DNA of 64,000 bases, from assembly GCA_963791885.1 (NCBI GenBank), contig CAWBUL010000006.1, positions 2,046,001-2,110,000 of the forward strand, given 5' to 3'. Of the stretch, positions 24,009 to 33,936 are shown piece by piece (the first letter of the stretch is position 1; each line of letters starts with the position of its first letter). The notes under the pieces were generated by a model, which made no database searches, had not been told where the DNA came from, and saw only the letters and a program-made list of their open reading frames with translations. Source of the stretch: CAVSUZ01 sp963791885. GTDB taxonomy: Bacteria > Pseudomonadota > Alphaproteobacteria > Acetobacterales > Acetobacteraceae. A program made the translations under genes and the position numbers.

Positions 24009-25262
24009 GTGTCGAAACGAACGGGGCTGTTGCGCACCGCGGCGCTGGCCGCGACGGTGCTGGCCGGGCTGGGATATGGATCGGCTGGCGCCGCGACGGT
24101 AGGACCAGTAACCGACCCGACGGGGGTGATTACCATTCCCAAGGGTGCGCCGATCGTGCTTGGCGCTTACTGGGTTTTGTCAGGGCCGGACACCGCACTT
24201 GGGGTGGATGAGAAGCGGGGCGCCGAGATCGCCATCAAGGATGACGGCGGCAAGCTGCTTGGGCATCCGCTCGTGCTGGATGCACAGGACGATACGTGTA
24301 ATGCCGAGGGCGGACAGACCGCAGCGACCAAGCTTGCCTCGACACCGAACGTCGTGATCGTGCTGGGGCCTGGTTGCTCGTCGGCCGCCACACCCGGTGC
24401 GCCGATCCTGTGGCAGGCCGGACTGGTGAACATCTGCACGGCCTGCACCGCGCCGGCCCTGACAGCGGCTGATCGCAAGCCGGAATATGACGGCTTCGCT
24501 CGCACTGTTTTCAGTGACGTCGATCAGGCGGCCTCGGACGCTGATTACCTGTTTAACGTCGCCGGGTACAAGACCGTCGTCACCGTGCACGACGGCAGCC
24601 CCTATGCACAGCAGCTTGCCACCGTCATGGGCCAGGACTTCGAAAAGCTGGGCGGCAAAGTGTTGTCCCGCGAAGCCGTGGCGCCGACTGACGTGGACAT
24701 GCATCCGGTGCTCACCCGCATCGCCAGCGAAAAGCCGGACGTGATCTACATGCCGATCTTCACTGCCGCAGCAGCCCAAATTCTGCGCCAATCGAAAGAA
24801 ACGCCGGGCCTGGACAAGACAGCGTTGTTTGGTGGCGCATCACTCCTTTCGTCCGACTTCATCGAGGCTGCGGGCCCCTCAGTGGTCGGCTTTCGTATGG
24901 GCTATCCGGACCTCTCGCCGGCGGCCATGGGCAAGGGCTATCCCGATTTCATCGAGAAGTACAAGAAGGATTACGGTGAAGGGCCGATCTCCGGCTTCCA
25001 TGCCAACGCCTATGATGCCGCTGAGCTAGCCATGAAGGCGATCGCGCAGGTCGCCAAGGACGACAACGGCACCCTGTATATCGGCAAGAAGGCGCTGCGC
25101 GACGCCGTGTTCAGTATCAAGTTCGATGGCATCAGCGGTCCGATCGCTTGCGATCCGCATGGGGAGTGCGCGCAGTTCCATGGCTCGGTGCTGCAGTTCA
25201 CCAATGCTGACCCGAAGACGTTCGGCATCGGCACGAATCCGATCAAGATCTGGCCGAAGTGA
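24009..25262 (+). CDS. Branched-chain amino acid type ABC binding protein (LivK-like)
   Basis: About 417 residues. GTG at 24009 is preferred because GGAGGGGGA precedes it and the N-terminus then forms a good signal peptide (basic SKRTGLLR, hydrophobic core, cleavage near AGA). The mature part has the Peripla_BP_6 profile: LGAYWVLSGPDTALGVDEKRGAEIAIKD, DDTCNAEGGQTAATKLA, and VIVLGPGCSSAATP. The LivK family binds branched-chain amino acids, but relatives bind amides, urea or aromatic acids, so the ligand is open. It heads a complete five-gene importer. Confidence 0.92.
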   Translation: MSKRTGLLRTAALAATVLAGLGYGSAGAATVGPVTDPTGVITIPKGAPIVLGAYWVLSGPDTALGVDEKRGAEIAIKDDGGKLLGHPLVLDAQDDTCNAEGGQTAATKLASTPNVVIVLGPGCSSAATPGAPILWQAGLVNICTACTAPALTAADRKPEYDGFARTVFSDVDQAASDADYLFNVAGYKTVVTVHDGSPYAQQLATVMGQDFEKLGGKVLSREAVAPTDVDMHPVLTRIASEKPDVIYMPIFTAAAAQILRQSKETPGLDKTALFGGASLLSSDFIEAAGPSVVGFRMGYPDLSPAAMGKGYPDFIEKYKKDYGEGPISGFHANAYDAAELAMKAIAQVAKDDNGTLYIGKKALRDAVFSIKFDGISGPIACDPHGECAQFHGSVLQFTNADPKTFGIGTNPIKIWPK

Positions 25263-26347
25263 GCGGGGCTGTTGTCGCGCGCGGGCCCTTTGTATCGGCG
25301 CTCGCGCGCGTCAGCGCCAAGGACGTCGTTCTTTGGGCGATGCGGATCGCCATCGTCGTGGTGGTGGTCGGCGGCACAATCGGATCCCTGATCAAGGACC
25401 GCTATACCGCCGCCCAGTGGTTCGACTTTCTGATGTTCGGGCTGACGATCGGCAGCATCTATGCCCAGATCGCGTTGGGCTACACCATGGTCTACGGCGT
25501 GCTGCGTCTGATCAACTTCGCACACGGCGACTTCATTATGTGCGGTGCCTTCGCCGGTCTTTATGTCGCGAACCCGCTGGACCGGAGCGGTTTCCTCGAC
25601 AACCATCCCGTGCTTGGGATGGCAGCAATCCTGGCGATAGCCATGGTCGTCTCTACCTCCATCGCGGTGCTGACCGAACGCATCGCCTACCGTCCGTTCC
25701 GTCGGGTGGTAGGCTTGGCGCCCCTGATCTGCGCCATCGGCGTCTCTTTCTTCCTGGAGCAGACGTTCCGCGGCCTGTTCGGCTCGGCGGTGAAGGCCTA
25801 TCCCAGCCCGACCTGGCAGCGTGACGTATTCCACGTCGGATCGTTGAGCATCCCGCGGGTCGATGTGCTCGTCGTCACCCTCGCCGTCATCTTCATGGGC
25901 ATTCTGTATCTGATCGTGCAGCGCACCCGGATGGGCACTGCGATGCGGGCGGTGTCGGAGGATGCCGAAGCGGCCGCATTGATGGGAATCGACGTCAACA
26001 AGGTGGTGGTCTTCACCTTCGTGCTGGGCGGCGCGATGGCTGGTATCGCCGGCGTGTTCTACGCTTTCCTGTACAAGCAGGTCTATTTCTACATGGGCTT
26101 CACGCCGGGCATCAAAGCCTTCGGCGCGGCCGTGCTGGGCGGCATCGGCAACATCCCGGGCGCCATGCTGGGCGGCTTCTTCCTGGGCATTGTCGAGTCC
26201 GTCGGCCCCTCCTTGTTTCTCGATGGACTGGGCATCACGGCGCCCTACCAGTTGCGCGACCTGATCGCCTTCACACTACTGATCATGGTGCTGATCTTCC
26301 GTCCGCAGGGACTGCTGGGCGAGCGTATCGTGAAGCAGCGAGCCTGA
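25259..26347 (+). CDS. livH: Branched-chain amino acid type ABC permease LivH
   Basis: The 362-residue permease starts at GTG 25259, overlapping the binding-protein stop. It has about eight hydrophobic helices. Family marks are GSIYAQIALGYTMVYGVLRLINFAHGD, RMGTAMRAVSEDAEAAALMGIDVNKV, and a glycine-rich KAFGAAVLGGIGNIPGAMLGG block. LivH forms the channel with LivM. The N-terminus has about 30 residues more than the shortest family members. Confidence 0.93.
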   Translation: MSGAVVARGPFVSALARVSAKDVVLWAMRIAIVVVVVGGTIGSLIKDRYTAAQWFDFLMFGLTIGSIYAQIALGYTMVYGVLRLINFAHGDFIMCGAFAGLYVANPLDRSGFLDNHPVLGMAAILAIAMVVSTSIAVLTERIAYRPFRRVVGLAPLICAIGVSFFLEQTFRGLFGSAVKAYPSPTWQRDVFHVGSLSIPRVDVLVVTLAVIFMGILYLIVQRTRMGTAMRAVSEDAEAAALMGIDVNKVVVFTFVLGGAMAGIAGVFYAFLYKQVYFYMGFTPGIKAFGAAVLGGIGNIPGAMLGGFFLGIVESVGPSLFLDGLGITAPYQLRDLIAFTLLIMVLIFRPQGLLGERIVKQRA

Positions 26348-26351
26348 GAAC

Positions 26352-28009
26352 ATGAAGCGCCCGATCACACGGGGGTTGATGGTCGGCGCCGGCGCCGTCC
26401 ACATCTCGGCTGTGGGCGTCCTGGCGATGATGCACCAACGCTGGGTCGTCGTGGACACGATCAGCCTCGCCCAGATCACGCTGGTTCTACTGGGCATCGC
26501 CGCGGGCGCGCTGGCGTCCCCGGCGCATGAGGTCCACCCGCTCAAAGGTGGAATCGCCGGCCTGTTCGCGGCGCTGCCGCTGGCCGTTCTCGCGGCGTTG
26601 ATTCAGTTTATCGATCCCCGGCAAATCTTTATCGCGCTGACGCCTGACCTCCTGAAAATCCTGACGTTCAGCCTGCCCTTCTGGACCGGCATCCTGGCCC
26701 TGCTCGGTACCGGCATCGTGTGTGGCGTGATTGGCAACAGCCTGCGGGCGATCCCGCGCGTGCCGCGCAGCGCCGTCATCGCCGGGATCGTCGCAGTCAT
26801 GATTGTCGGCGTCTTCCAGGAGTTGATCCAGCAGATGCTGCCCTACACCGGGCCGATCGGCGCCGTGCGGCAGTTCGTCTATGTGTGGGAGGGTCTGACC
26901 CCGGCCGGTGCGTTGGTTATCTTCGTCATTGCTGCCCTGGCTTGGCCAGCGTGGCTGTTCATAAGGGGGCGCTCTGGACCGCGCACCGACGATCAACTGC
27001 GGCGCCAGCGCATGACGCGCGCGGGCCTCGCCTTGCTTGTCCTCGTTATCCTGCCCGCTCTCGCCGGCAACTACATCGGCCAGGTGCTGATGCTGGTCGG
27101 TCTCTATATCCTGATGGGTATGGGGCTGAACCTAGAGGTCGGCCTTGCCGGACTGCTCGATCTCGGCTTCGTGGCCTTCTTCGCCGTCGGTGCGTACAGC
27201 ACTGCGCTATTCACCGCCGACAGCCCGCACGCCCTGCTGCACCTGTCCTTCTGGCTGGCTATGCCGATCTCTGTGCTGCTGGCTGTGCTGGTGGGTGTGA
27301 TCTTCGGCCTTCCCGTGCTGGGGGTACGCGGGGACTATCTCGCGGTTGCCACGATGGGACTCGGCGAAATCGTGCGCGTACTCGGTACCTGTCTGACTTC
27401 GCGGCTCCTTTGCTCGGCGGAGCGCAGGGCATTCTGCAGATCCCCAAACCCCGACTTGGGCCATTGGTGTTGAGCAATCCGGTGCAGCTGTTCTATCTCA
27501 CGTTGGTTGCTTCGGCCATCGCTGCGTTCGTTGCCTGGCGGTTGGAGAACTCCCGTCTCGGCCGTGCCTGGATGGCACTGCGTGACGACGAAGACGTGGC
27601 GCAGGCGCTCGGCATCAACCTCGTGCGCAGCAAGCTGATGGCCTACGGGCTCGGCGCGGCTTTCGCCGGCCTTGCGGGCTCGATCTTCGCCGTCATGCTG
27701 TCGTCGGTCTATCCGTCCAGTTTCCAGTTGCTGATCTCCATCAACGTGCTGGCACTGATCATCGTGGGCGGCATGGGCAGCCTGCCTGGTGTCGTGCTGG
27801 GATCCATCGCGCTGATCGGGTTGCCGGAACTGCTGCGCGAGTTCGGCGAATACCGCTACCTGTTCTACGGCGCCGTGCTGATCGTGATGATGCAGTGGAA
27901 ACCGGAAGGCTTGTGGCCGTCCGAGGTGCGCCGGCGCGAATTGCATGAAGCCGATGAGGCGGAGGTGATCGACGAGGGGGCCGACCTTATCCCGGCTCAA
28001 CCGCAATGA
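26352..28009 (+). pseudogene. livM: Branched-chain amino acid type ABC permease LivM, one frameshift
   Basis: The N-terminal two thirds read from the ATG at 26352 through LEVGLAGLLDLGFVAFFAVGAY and RGDYLAVATMGLGEIVRVL. One base is then missing at about 27384-27385. The next frame continues with YLSDFAAPLLGGAQGIL and LENSRLGRAWMALRDDEDVAQALGI to the stop at 28009. The total is about 552 residues, with extra helices at the N-terminus as in many LivM proteins. Without the missing base the product stops at 27473 and would be non-functional. Everything else in the operon is intact, which favours a sequencing error. Confidence 0.85.
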
Positions 28010-28809
28010 CCGACACACTGCTTTCCTGCCGCGCGATGACGATGCGCTTCGGCGGACTGACGGCCGTATCGGCGCTCGATCTGGCGGTAGTTGAGGGCAG
28101 TATCCACAGCATCATCGGGCCGAATGGCGCCGGTAAGACGACGGTGTTCAACTGCGTCACGCAGGTAATTCATCCCAGCGGAGGCGAGGTGTGGTTCGAC
28201 GGCTCTCGCGTCGATGGACTGACCCCAGATCGCGTGGCCGCCGCGGGCATGAGTCGCACCTACCAGAACATCCGCCTGTTTCGCTCCATAAGCGCCATTG
28301 AGAACCTGCTCGTCGGCATGCACCTGCATCTCAAGTCCACCTGGTGGGGCGCCGTGTTCAACACACCGGCCACACGGGCGGACGAAGCGCAGGCGCACGA
28401 GGAGGCGATGCGCCTGCTGGCGTTCATTGGCTTGCGCGGTCGAGGTGATACGCAGGCTCGCAATTTGCCGTATGGGCTGCAACGGCGGTTGGAGATCGGC
28501 CGTGCGCTTGCGACCAAGCCCAAGCTTCTGCTTTTGGACGAGCCGACGGCCGGGATGAACCCGCATGAGACAACCGAGATGATGGCCTTCATCCAGGAGG
28601 TTCGGTCCCGCTTCGGCATCACTGTTTTGCTGATCGAGCATCAGATGCGCGTGGTCATGTCGATGTCCGACCGCGTTTCGGTGCTGGATCATGGTGTAAA
28701 GATCGCCGAGGGCCGTCCTGCGGAGGTGCAGCGCGATCCATCAGTGATCGAGGCCTATCTTGGCGCGAAGGCGACAGCCGCGCTGATGCCGCAAACGGGG
28801 GCCGTGTGA
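28006..28809 (+). CDS. livG: Branched-chain amino acid type ABC ATPase LivG
   Basis: 267 residues. Walker A is GPNGAGKTT, the family-specific signature is LPYGLQRRLEIGRAL, Walker B is LLLLDEPTAGMNP, and the H-loop is LIEHQM. The MSRTYQNIRLF block is typical of LivG. The ATG overlaps the livM stop. It pairs with LivF to energise the importer on the cytoplasmic face. Confidence 0.95.
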   Translation: MTDTLLSCRAMTMRFGGLTAVSALDLAVVEGSIHSIIGPNGAGKTTVFNCVTQVIHPSGGEVWFDGSRVDGLTPDRVAAAGMSRTYQNIRLFRSISAIENLLVGMHLHLKSTWWGAVFNTPATRADEAQAHEEAMRLLAFIGLRGRGDTQARNLPYGLQRRLEIGRALATKPKLLLLDEPTAGMNPHETTEMMAFIQEVRSRFGITVLLIEHQMRVVMSMSDRVSVLDHGVKIAEGRPAEVQRDPSVIEAYLGAKATAALMPQTGAV

Positions 28810-29522
28810 ATCGCATGGCACTGCTTGAAATCGACGCGATTCACGTCTTTTACGACAAAATCGAAGCGCTGAAGGGCATCTCCCTTAATGTAGATCAGGG
28901 ACAGATCGTTACTCTGGTGGGTGGAAACGGCGCGGGAAAATCGACCACTCTGCGCACCGTGAGCGGCCTGCTGCATCCGCGCGAGGGAGAAATCCGTTTC
29001 CAGGGCGAACCGCTCACCGGCCTCGGGGCGCATACGATCGCGGCGATGGGCGTCGTACAGGTGCCGGAAGGTCGGCGCATTTTCGGGCGACTGACGGTGG
29101 AAGAAAATCTCGCAATGGGTGCTTTCACGCGCCACGATCGCGCAGGCATCGCCGCCGATCATGAGCGTATGATGGTGCTTTTTCCCCGTTTGCGCGAGCG
29201 ACTGAAGCAAGTCGCCGGCACGCTTTCCGGCGGCGAACAGCAGATGGTTGCGATGGCTCGCGCATTGATGGCTCGGCCGCGCGTGTTGTTGATGGATGAG
29301 CCGAGCATGGGCCTCGCTCCGATGGTGGTGGAGCAGGTGTTCGAAACGATCCAGACGATCAATGCTGATGGTGTGACGGTGCTGCTTGTGGAGCAGAACG
29401 CGGCCATGGCGCTGGCGATAGCCGAGACAGGGTATGTTCTGGAAAGCGGGCGGGTGATGCTGAGTGGCCCTGCTCGGGACCTGATGCACGATGAGCGAGT
29501 CCGCGAAGCATACCTGGGATGA
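28806..29522 (+). CDS. livF: Branched-chain amino acid type ABC ATPase LivF
   Basis: 238 residues. Walker A GGNGAGKSTT, signature LSGGEQQMVAMARAL, Walker B LLMDEPSMGLAP and the end ESGRVMLSGPARDLMHDERVREAYLG identify LivF. The start is GTG at 28806 overlapping the livG stop. ATG at 28815 is an alternative. It is the last gene of the importer operon. Confidence 0.95.
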   Translation: MNRMALLEIDAIHVFYDKIEALKGISLNVDQGQIVTLVGGNGAGKSTTLRTVSGLLHPREGEIRFQGEPLTGLGAHTIAAMGVVQVPEGRRIFGRLTVEENLAMGAFTRHDRAGIAADHERMMVLFPRLRERLKQVAGTLSGGEQQMVAMARALMARPRVLLMDEPSMGLAPMVVEQVFETIQTINADGVTVLLVEQNAAMALAIAETGYVLESGRVMLSGPARDLMHDERVREAYLG

Positions 29523-29615
29523 AATGGCTCGTTATCGCTAAACCAAACACAACACGTTTCTGCTTAGTACGGAACCCGGCACTTCTCGTCCCGTTGCATT
29601 TCCACGGGAAAACCG

Positions 29616-29804
29616 ATGAAGAACCCAAGGGAAATGCGGGCTCGAGCAGAACGATATCGGGGGCATGCCCGCGCCATGTCCGATCCCGTCGTGCGCGACG
29701 TCATTCGGTCGGTCGCCGATAACTTGGAGCATGAGGCCAGCCGTATCGAGCGCGAGCGAGATCACGAGAAACAAAAGCGCACTAATAAGGACGATCAGGC
29801 GTGA
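29616..29804 (+). CDS. Small conserved hypothetical protein
   Basis: 62 residues, MKNPREMRARAERYRGHARA at the start, then one long charged helix ending in a Lys-rich tail. Short proteins with this helical opening are common in alphaproteobacteria, with no known role. Its 3' end overlaps the stop of the convergent molybdenum-enzyme gene by about 10 bp. Confidence 0.6.
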   Translation: MKNPREMRARAERYRGHARAMSDPVVRDVIRSVADNLEHEASRIERERDHEKQKRTNKDDQA

Positions 29805-31973
29805 GCGGGCATACGCAACGGCATGTCGCGAATTCTTGAACCCGTTGCATCTGCAACCGCATTGGCGATCGCAGCCGAGCCTGGGCCTTGTCCACATTCG
29901 CCTGTACCCAGGTAAGGCATACCAGGGCGGTTTATGACACGTACGTCGATGCGATCCGGTACAGCATTGAACCGCGCGATCGGATAGCTGCTCCAGTCCC
30001 GACTTACCACGTGGTCCGTGTCGAAGTTCACCCGTTCGAACAGCGTCCAGCTCAGTGCCTGCATGATGGCGCCTTCGACCTGATTGCGAATGCCGTCCGG
30101 ATTGACCGGTTGTCCGCTATCCACCGCGGCGAACACGCGGCCCACTGCGATGGTCCCGTCGCGCGATACGGAAACCTGCAGCGCCACCGCGCAATAAGCG
30201 CCGATATTCTTGTATCGTGCAAAGGCGAAGCCGCGACCCGAGCCCTTACCGGCGTCGGACCAGCCGAATCCCTCGGCCGCGGCCATGATCACCGCCTTCG
30301 CTCGCTCGTCGCTCAAATGGGCGAGGCGGAATGCCACCGGATCAGTGCCCGCCCTGGCTGCGAGCTCGTCCATGAAGCATTCGATCGCGAACACATTCAG
30401 ATGGGCGCCGAGTGACCGCAGGGCGGAAACGCGCAGCGGCATTCTCGGAACGAAGTGGTAAACGACGTTGGCCGAGGGAAAGTCGTAGAGCGGGATGCTG
30501 TTGCGATCACCCCCGCCCTCCGGCATCGGGATCGGCTTTGGCGGCGGCAGCGGAAACGGCGGATCCATTGCCTGCGCGGCCAGCAGCACGCCGGCTGGGC
30601 CAGGGCGTTGCGTATGCGTGTTGCTCCAGATCTGGAAGTTCCAGTCGGCCACCCGGCCCGCTCCGTCCAGCGAACCCTGCACTTCCGCCACCATCGCCGG
30701 CCCGTACGGCTCCCAGTACCTGCTCTTGCTCCCGCATCCACTGGAGGCGGATTGGGCGACCCGGCATCGCGCGGGCCAGCACCGCGGCATCCGCTGCGGC
30801 GTCGTCGGCGCCGTTCTGGCCATAGCAGCCGGCGCCTTCCAGGTGGATGCAGCGCACCTTGGCCGCGGGTAGGTGCAGCAGTTCGGCAAGCGCCCCACGC
30901 AAGGGAAAAACCCCCTGCGTATGGGTCCAGACAGTCAGGGTGTCGTCCGGCTCATACAGCGCCACGGCGCAGGACGGGCCGATTGCTCCGTGCGCCAGGA
31001 ACGGGCGCGTGTAGCGCGCCTTCAGGACGTCCTTGGCGGCCTCGCCGGATCCGGCCCGGTTCAGGACGGCAATGTCCTGAGTGGGCGACGTCTGGAGGAA
31101 CGTGCCCACGTCGTCCGGTTTCGGCAGGGCGTGTCCCGGCTCCCACCGCGCCGATGCCGCCAGCGCCCGCATTGCCTGGATGGCGGCGAACTCGCGCTCG
31201 GCGATCACGCCGAGGAAGCTGCCCTCGCGGACCACCTTCACCACGCCTGGAATTCGGAGCGCCGCGCCCTCATCGACCCCCAGCAGGGCGCCGCCGTAGG
31301 CGATTGGCCGTACCACCCGGCCGTGCAGCATCCCGGGCAGTCGCATGTCCTGTACGAAGCTCGGGATTCCGGTCAGTTTGGCGGGAATGTCCACGCGCGG
31401 CATCGATCGGCCCACGAGCGTGTAGGCGGAGGCCGGCCTGAGCGGCAGGGGGTCCAGAACCGGCCGGTGCAGATCGACCGCGCCGACCAACGATCCATAT
31501 GTGGCCCGCCGCCCGTCCGGGGCCAGCACCACGCCATCTGCCGTCTGCAACCGTCCCGGCGGGACGCCCCAGCGTAGCGCCGCCGCCTGCATCAACAGCG
31601 CCCGAACACAGGCCGCCGCGTCGCGCACCGCAGTGCCGCTGTCATCCATGGAATGGCTGCCGGCGGTGTAACCCTCATTGGGCGTGCGCCCCGTGTCAGC
31701 CGTGATCAGCATGATCCGCTCCGGACGCACGTCGAGTTCTTCCGCCGCGACCTGGATGATCGCCGTGCTGATCCCTTGGCCCAGTTCCGCCTTGCCGGTC
31801 AGGACGGTGATATCGCCGTCGGGACTGATGCGGACCCAGGAATCCAGCGCAGGCGCGACCTTCAGATCACCCTCGTTGGTCGCATCTGCGGCCAGGGCGG
31901 GCGCCAGACGGAACCCGACCAGCAAGGCACCGCCGGCCATCACCGTGCGGCGCGAGAGGTTCATCGTGTTCAT
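29795..31973 (-). pseudogene. Molybdenum hydroxylase large subunit (IorB-like), one frameshift
   Basis: From the ATG at 31973 a twin-arginine leader (SRRTVMAGGALLVGFRLAPALA) precedes the xanthine-oxidase type domain: KAELGQGISTAIIQVAAEELDV, GYTAGSHSMDDSG and GRSMPRVDIPAKLTG. After LQWMREQEQ the frame breaks at about 30719-30721. The remainder continues as YWEPYGPAMVAEVQGSLDG through FAAVDSGQPVNPDGIRNQVEGAIMQALSW and GTGECGQGPGSAAIANAV. The combined length is about 725 residues, as in isoquinoline 1-oxidoreductase beta subunits. With the 2Fe-2S protein and cytochrome c it would oxidise an aldehyde or N-heterocycle in the periplasm. Confidence 0.85.
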
Positions 31974-32434
31974 CGGGCGGCCATCTCCTGCGCCGCCCGG
32001 CGGATCGCCCGAAGGATGCGGATATGCGTACCGCAGCGGCACAGATTGGGCTGCATGGTGCGGCGGATCTCCGCCTCGCTGGGCGAACGTCGGTGCTCCA
32101 GCAGCGCCTGCGCGCGCATCATCATGCCCGGAATGCAGTAGCCGCATTGCGCGGCCTGCTCGGCAATGAACGCGCGCTGGACCGGGCCGGGGTCGTCGAT
32201 CGTGCCCAGGCCTTCGACGGTGCGGACGCTGCGGCCCTCCACCGCCACCAGGGGTGTCACGCAGGAGAAGACCGGCTGATTATCGAGCAGAACGGTGCAG
32301 GCGCCGCACTGCCCCAACCCGCAGCCCAACTTCGCGCCGTAAAGCTGGAAATCGTCGCGCAGCACATAGAGCAGGGGCGTCGCCGGATCGGCCTCCGTCA
32401 TCACCGGATGCCCGTTCAGCACCAGCGCCGTCAT
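31970..32434 (-). CDS. (2Fe-2S)-binding subunit of the molybdenum hydroxylase (IorA-like)
   Basis: 154 residues with both clusters. The plant-type ferredoxin cysteines are in GCGLGQCGACTVLLDN and VFSCVTP. The C-terminal helical [2Fe-2S] domain has CGYCIPGMMM and NLCRCGTH. It passes electrons from the molybdenum centre to the cytochrome. Overlaps of four bases with both neighbours (31970-31973 and 32431-32434) show a tightly coupled operon. Confidence 0.95.
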   Translation of the reverse strand: MTALVLNGHPVMTEADPATPLLYVLRDDFQLYGAKLGCGLGQCGACTVLLDNQPVFSCVTPLVAVEGRSVRTVEGLGTIDDPGPVQRAFIAEQAAQCGYCIPGMMMRAQALLEHRRSPSEAEIRRTMQPNLCRCGTHIRILRAIRRAAQEMAAR

Positions 32435-32841
32435 TGCGCCGCCTCCTGTCCTTCATTGCGGATCGCATGAACGCGTTCCGTAAGGCCGGGCCAAGGCGGC
32501 TGGCCGGAGGTCGTGCGCAGCCATTGCAGAACGTCGGCGATCTGCTGATCGCTCAGAACCGTGGCGAAACCCGGCATCCAGGCACCGCGCTGCTCCGGTG
32601 CAGGTTGGCGCCCACGCAAGATGAGGCGGATCGCGCCGGTCGGATCATCGCCGGTGACAGACTTCGTATCCCCGAGCAGCTTCTGTCCGGACAGCACTCG
32701 CGGCGATCCCGCGGCGTGGCACGTCGCGCAGCCGCCCTGGAAGATCAAATCGCCCGCCGGCGGCGGTGGAGTGCCCGGCACTGGTCCGAGGGGAACAACC
32801 AGGACCGCCAAGGCCGCGGCTAGGGGCGTGCGCGAGATCAT
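32431..32841 (-). CDS. Class I cytochrome c, electron acceptor of the molybdenum hydroxylase
   Basis: 136 residues with an N-terminal signal or anchor (MISRTPLAAALAVLVVPLGPV). The haem site is CATCH near residue 38, and the likely axial Met is in AWMPGFATVLSDQQIADVLQWL, the usual C-terminal helix of small monohaem cytochromes. It is first in the operon, so it would receive electrons from the IorAB-like enzyme and pass them to the respiratory chain. Confidence 0.9.
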   Translation of the reverse strand: MISRTPLAAALAVLVVPLGPVPGTPPPPAGDLIFQGGCATCHAAGSPRVLSGQKLLGDTKSVTGDDPTGAIRLILRGRQPAPEQRGAWMPGFATVLSDQQIADVLQWLRTTSGQPPWPGLTERVHAIRNEGQEAAQ

Positions 32842-32902
32842 GCGGCGGCTTGTACGCCGCGAATTGACGCCGGCTAAGTCACATGCCGGATATCGCCAAC
32901 GG

Positions 32903-33121
32903 CTACAGCGGCTTGTGCGCGCGATCTATCAGGCGCGCAAAGAGGCCCGGCTTCTTCGGCGGTTGCGCCGCCTTGGCGGCTTTGACCTTTTCCTTCTCGG
33001 CCTTCTCCTGCTCGCGCTGCTTCGCGTCCAGCCACTTATCCAGGCTCACGCCGGCCTTGGCGGCGCGCTTCGCTTCATAAGCCTTCTGGCCGTCGGTCAT
33101 GGATCGGGTCTGTTTGGGCAT
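32903..33121 (-). CDS. Small Lys/Ala-rich conserved hypothetical protein
   Basis: 72 residues: a short N-terminal TDGQKAYEAKRAAKAGVSLDKWLD segment, a charged helix rich in Lys, Glu and Ala, then a hydrophobic end. Similar small basic proteins occur in alphaproteobacteria without known role. It lies six bases downstream of the ABC permease gene on the same strand and may share its transcript. Confidence 0.6.
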   Translation of the reverse strand: MPKQTRSMTDGQKAYEAKRAAKAGVSLDKWLDAKQREQEKAEKEKVKAAKAAQPPKKPGLFARLIDRAHKPL

Positions 33122-33127
33122 GGGGCG

Positions 33128-33874
33128 TTAGTAGCGCTGGGTGCGCCAGCGTTCCAGCGCCCCTAGCCCGAGGTTGATTGCCAACCCGGCCAACGCGAGC
33201 AGGACCATGGCGGCGAACATGCGCGGAATCTCAAGCCGATAGCCCGCTTCCAGGATGCGATAGGCCAGGCCCGAGGCGAAGCCGCCCGATCCGGCCACGA
33301 ATTCCGCCACCACCGCGCCGACCAGGGCCAGACCGCCGGAGATGCGCAGCCCCGAGAGGAAATAAGGGACCGCTGACGGCGCGCGCAGCAGCGTCAGCCG
33401 GCTCCAGCGCCCGGCGCCGTACAGGCGGAACAGCTCCGTCAGCTCCGCTGGGGCGGACGCGAGGCCCGAAGCCGTGTTGGCGAACACCGGGAAGAACGCG
33501 ACGATCGTGGCGCAGGCGACCAGCGCGGCGAAGGCGTTGCCGATCAGCACGATGATCATCGGAGCGATCGCCACGATGGGGGTGACTTGCAGCGCCACGG
33601 CCCAGGGCTGGATGGCCGCTCGTGCCAAGGGAGAAAGGTCCATTGCGACGGCCAACGCCACGCCCAGCACCGATGCCACGCACAAAGCAACGGCAGTCAC
33701 GGCCATGGTGGACAGTAGCGCGGCGCCCAAGCCGAGCGGATCTGCCACGATCGCCTGGACGATCCGTACCGGCCCGGGCAGCAGGTACGGGGGGATGGCG
33801 AAAACACGAACCGCGCTCTCCCACACCACCAGCGCGAGCAGGCCGAATGCCGCCGGGGCCCAGCGCGTGGTCAT
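33128..33874 (-). CDS. ABC permease of the nitrate/sulfonate/taurine type, without partners
   Basis: The 248-residue membrane protein has the SsuC/TauC profile: YLLPGPVRIVQAI near the N-terminus, and an EAA-type loop around residue 150 (LTELFRLYGAGRWSRLTLLRAPSAVPYFLSGLRI). Six helices are visible. No ATPase or binding protein gene is adjacent, so it must work with subunits encoded elsewhere or be a leftover. It is divergent from the ACT-like gene across a structured leader. Confidence 0.85.
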   Translation of the reverse strand: MTTRWAPAAFGLLALVVWESAVRVFAIPPYLLPGPVRIVQAIVADPLGLGAALLSTMAVTAVALCVASVLGVALAVAMDLSPLARAAIQPWAVALQVTPIVAIAPMIIVLIGNAFAALVACATIVAFFPVFANTASGLASAPAELTELFRLYGAGRWSRLTLLRAPSAVPYFLSGLRISGGLALVGAVVAEFVAGSGGFASGLAYRILEAGYRLEIPRMFAAMVLLALAGLAINLGLGALERWRTQRY

Positions 33875-33936
33875 AGACCGGCTTGCATCCTTCTCCGGTC
33901 GTCCCTTAGTATCGAACCATGTTTGCTCGGGTCACA

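Noticed and set aside
29888..32823. Several rightward frames across the molybdenum hydroxylase locus
   Set aside because: All are antisense to conserved enzyme genes and have arginine-rich, low-complexity translations.
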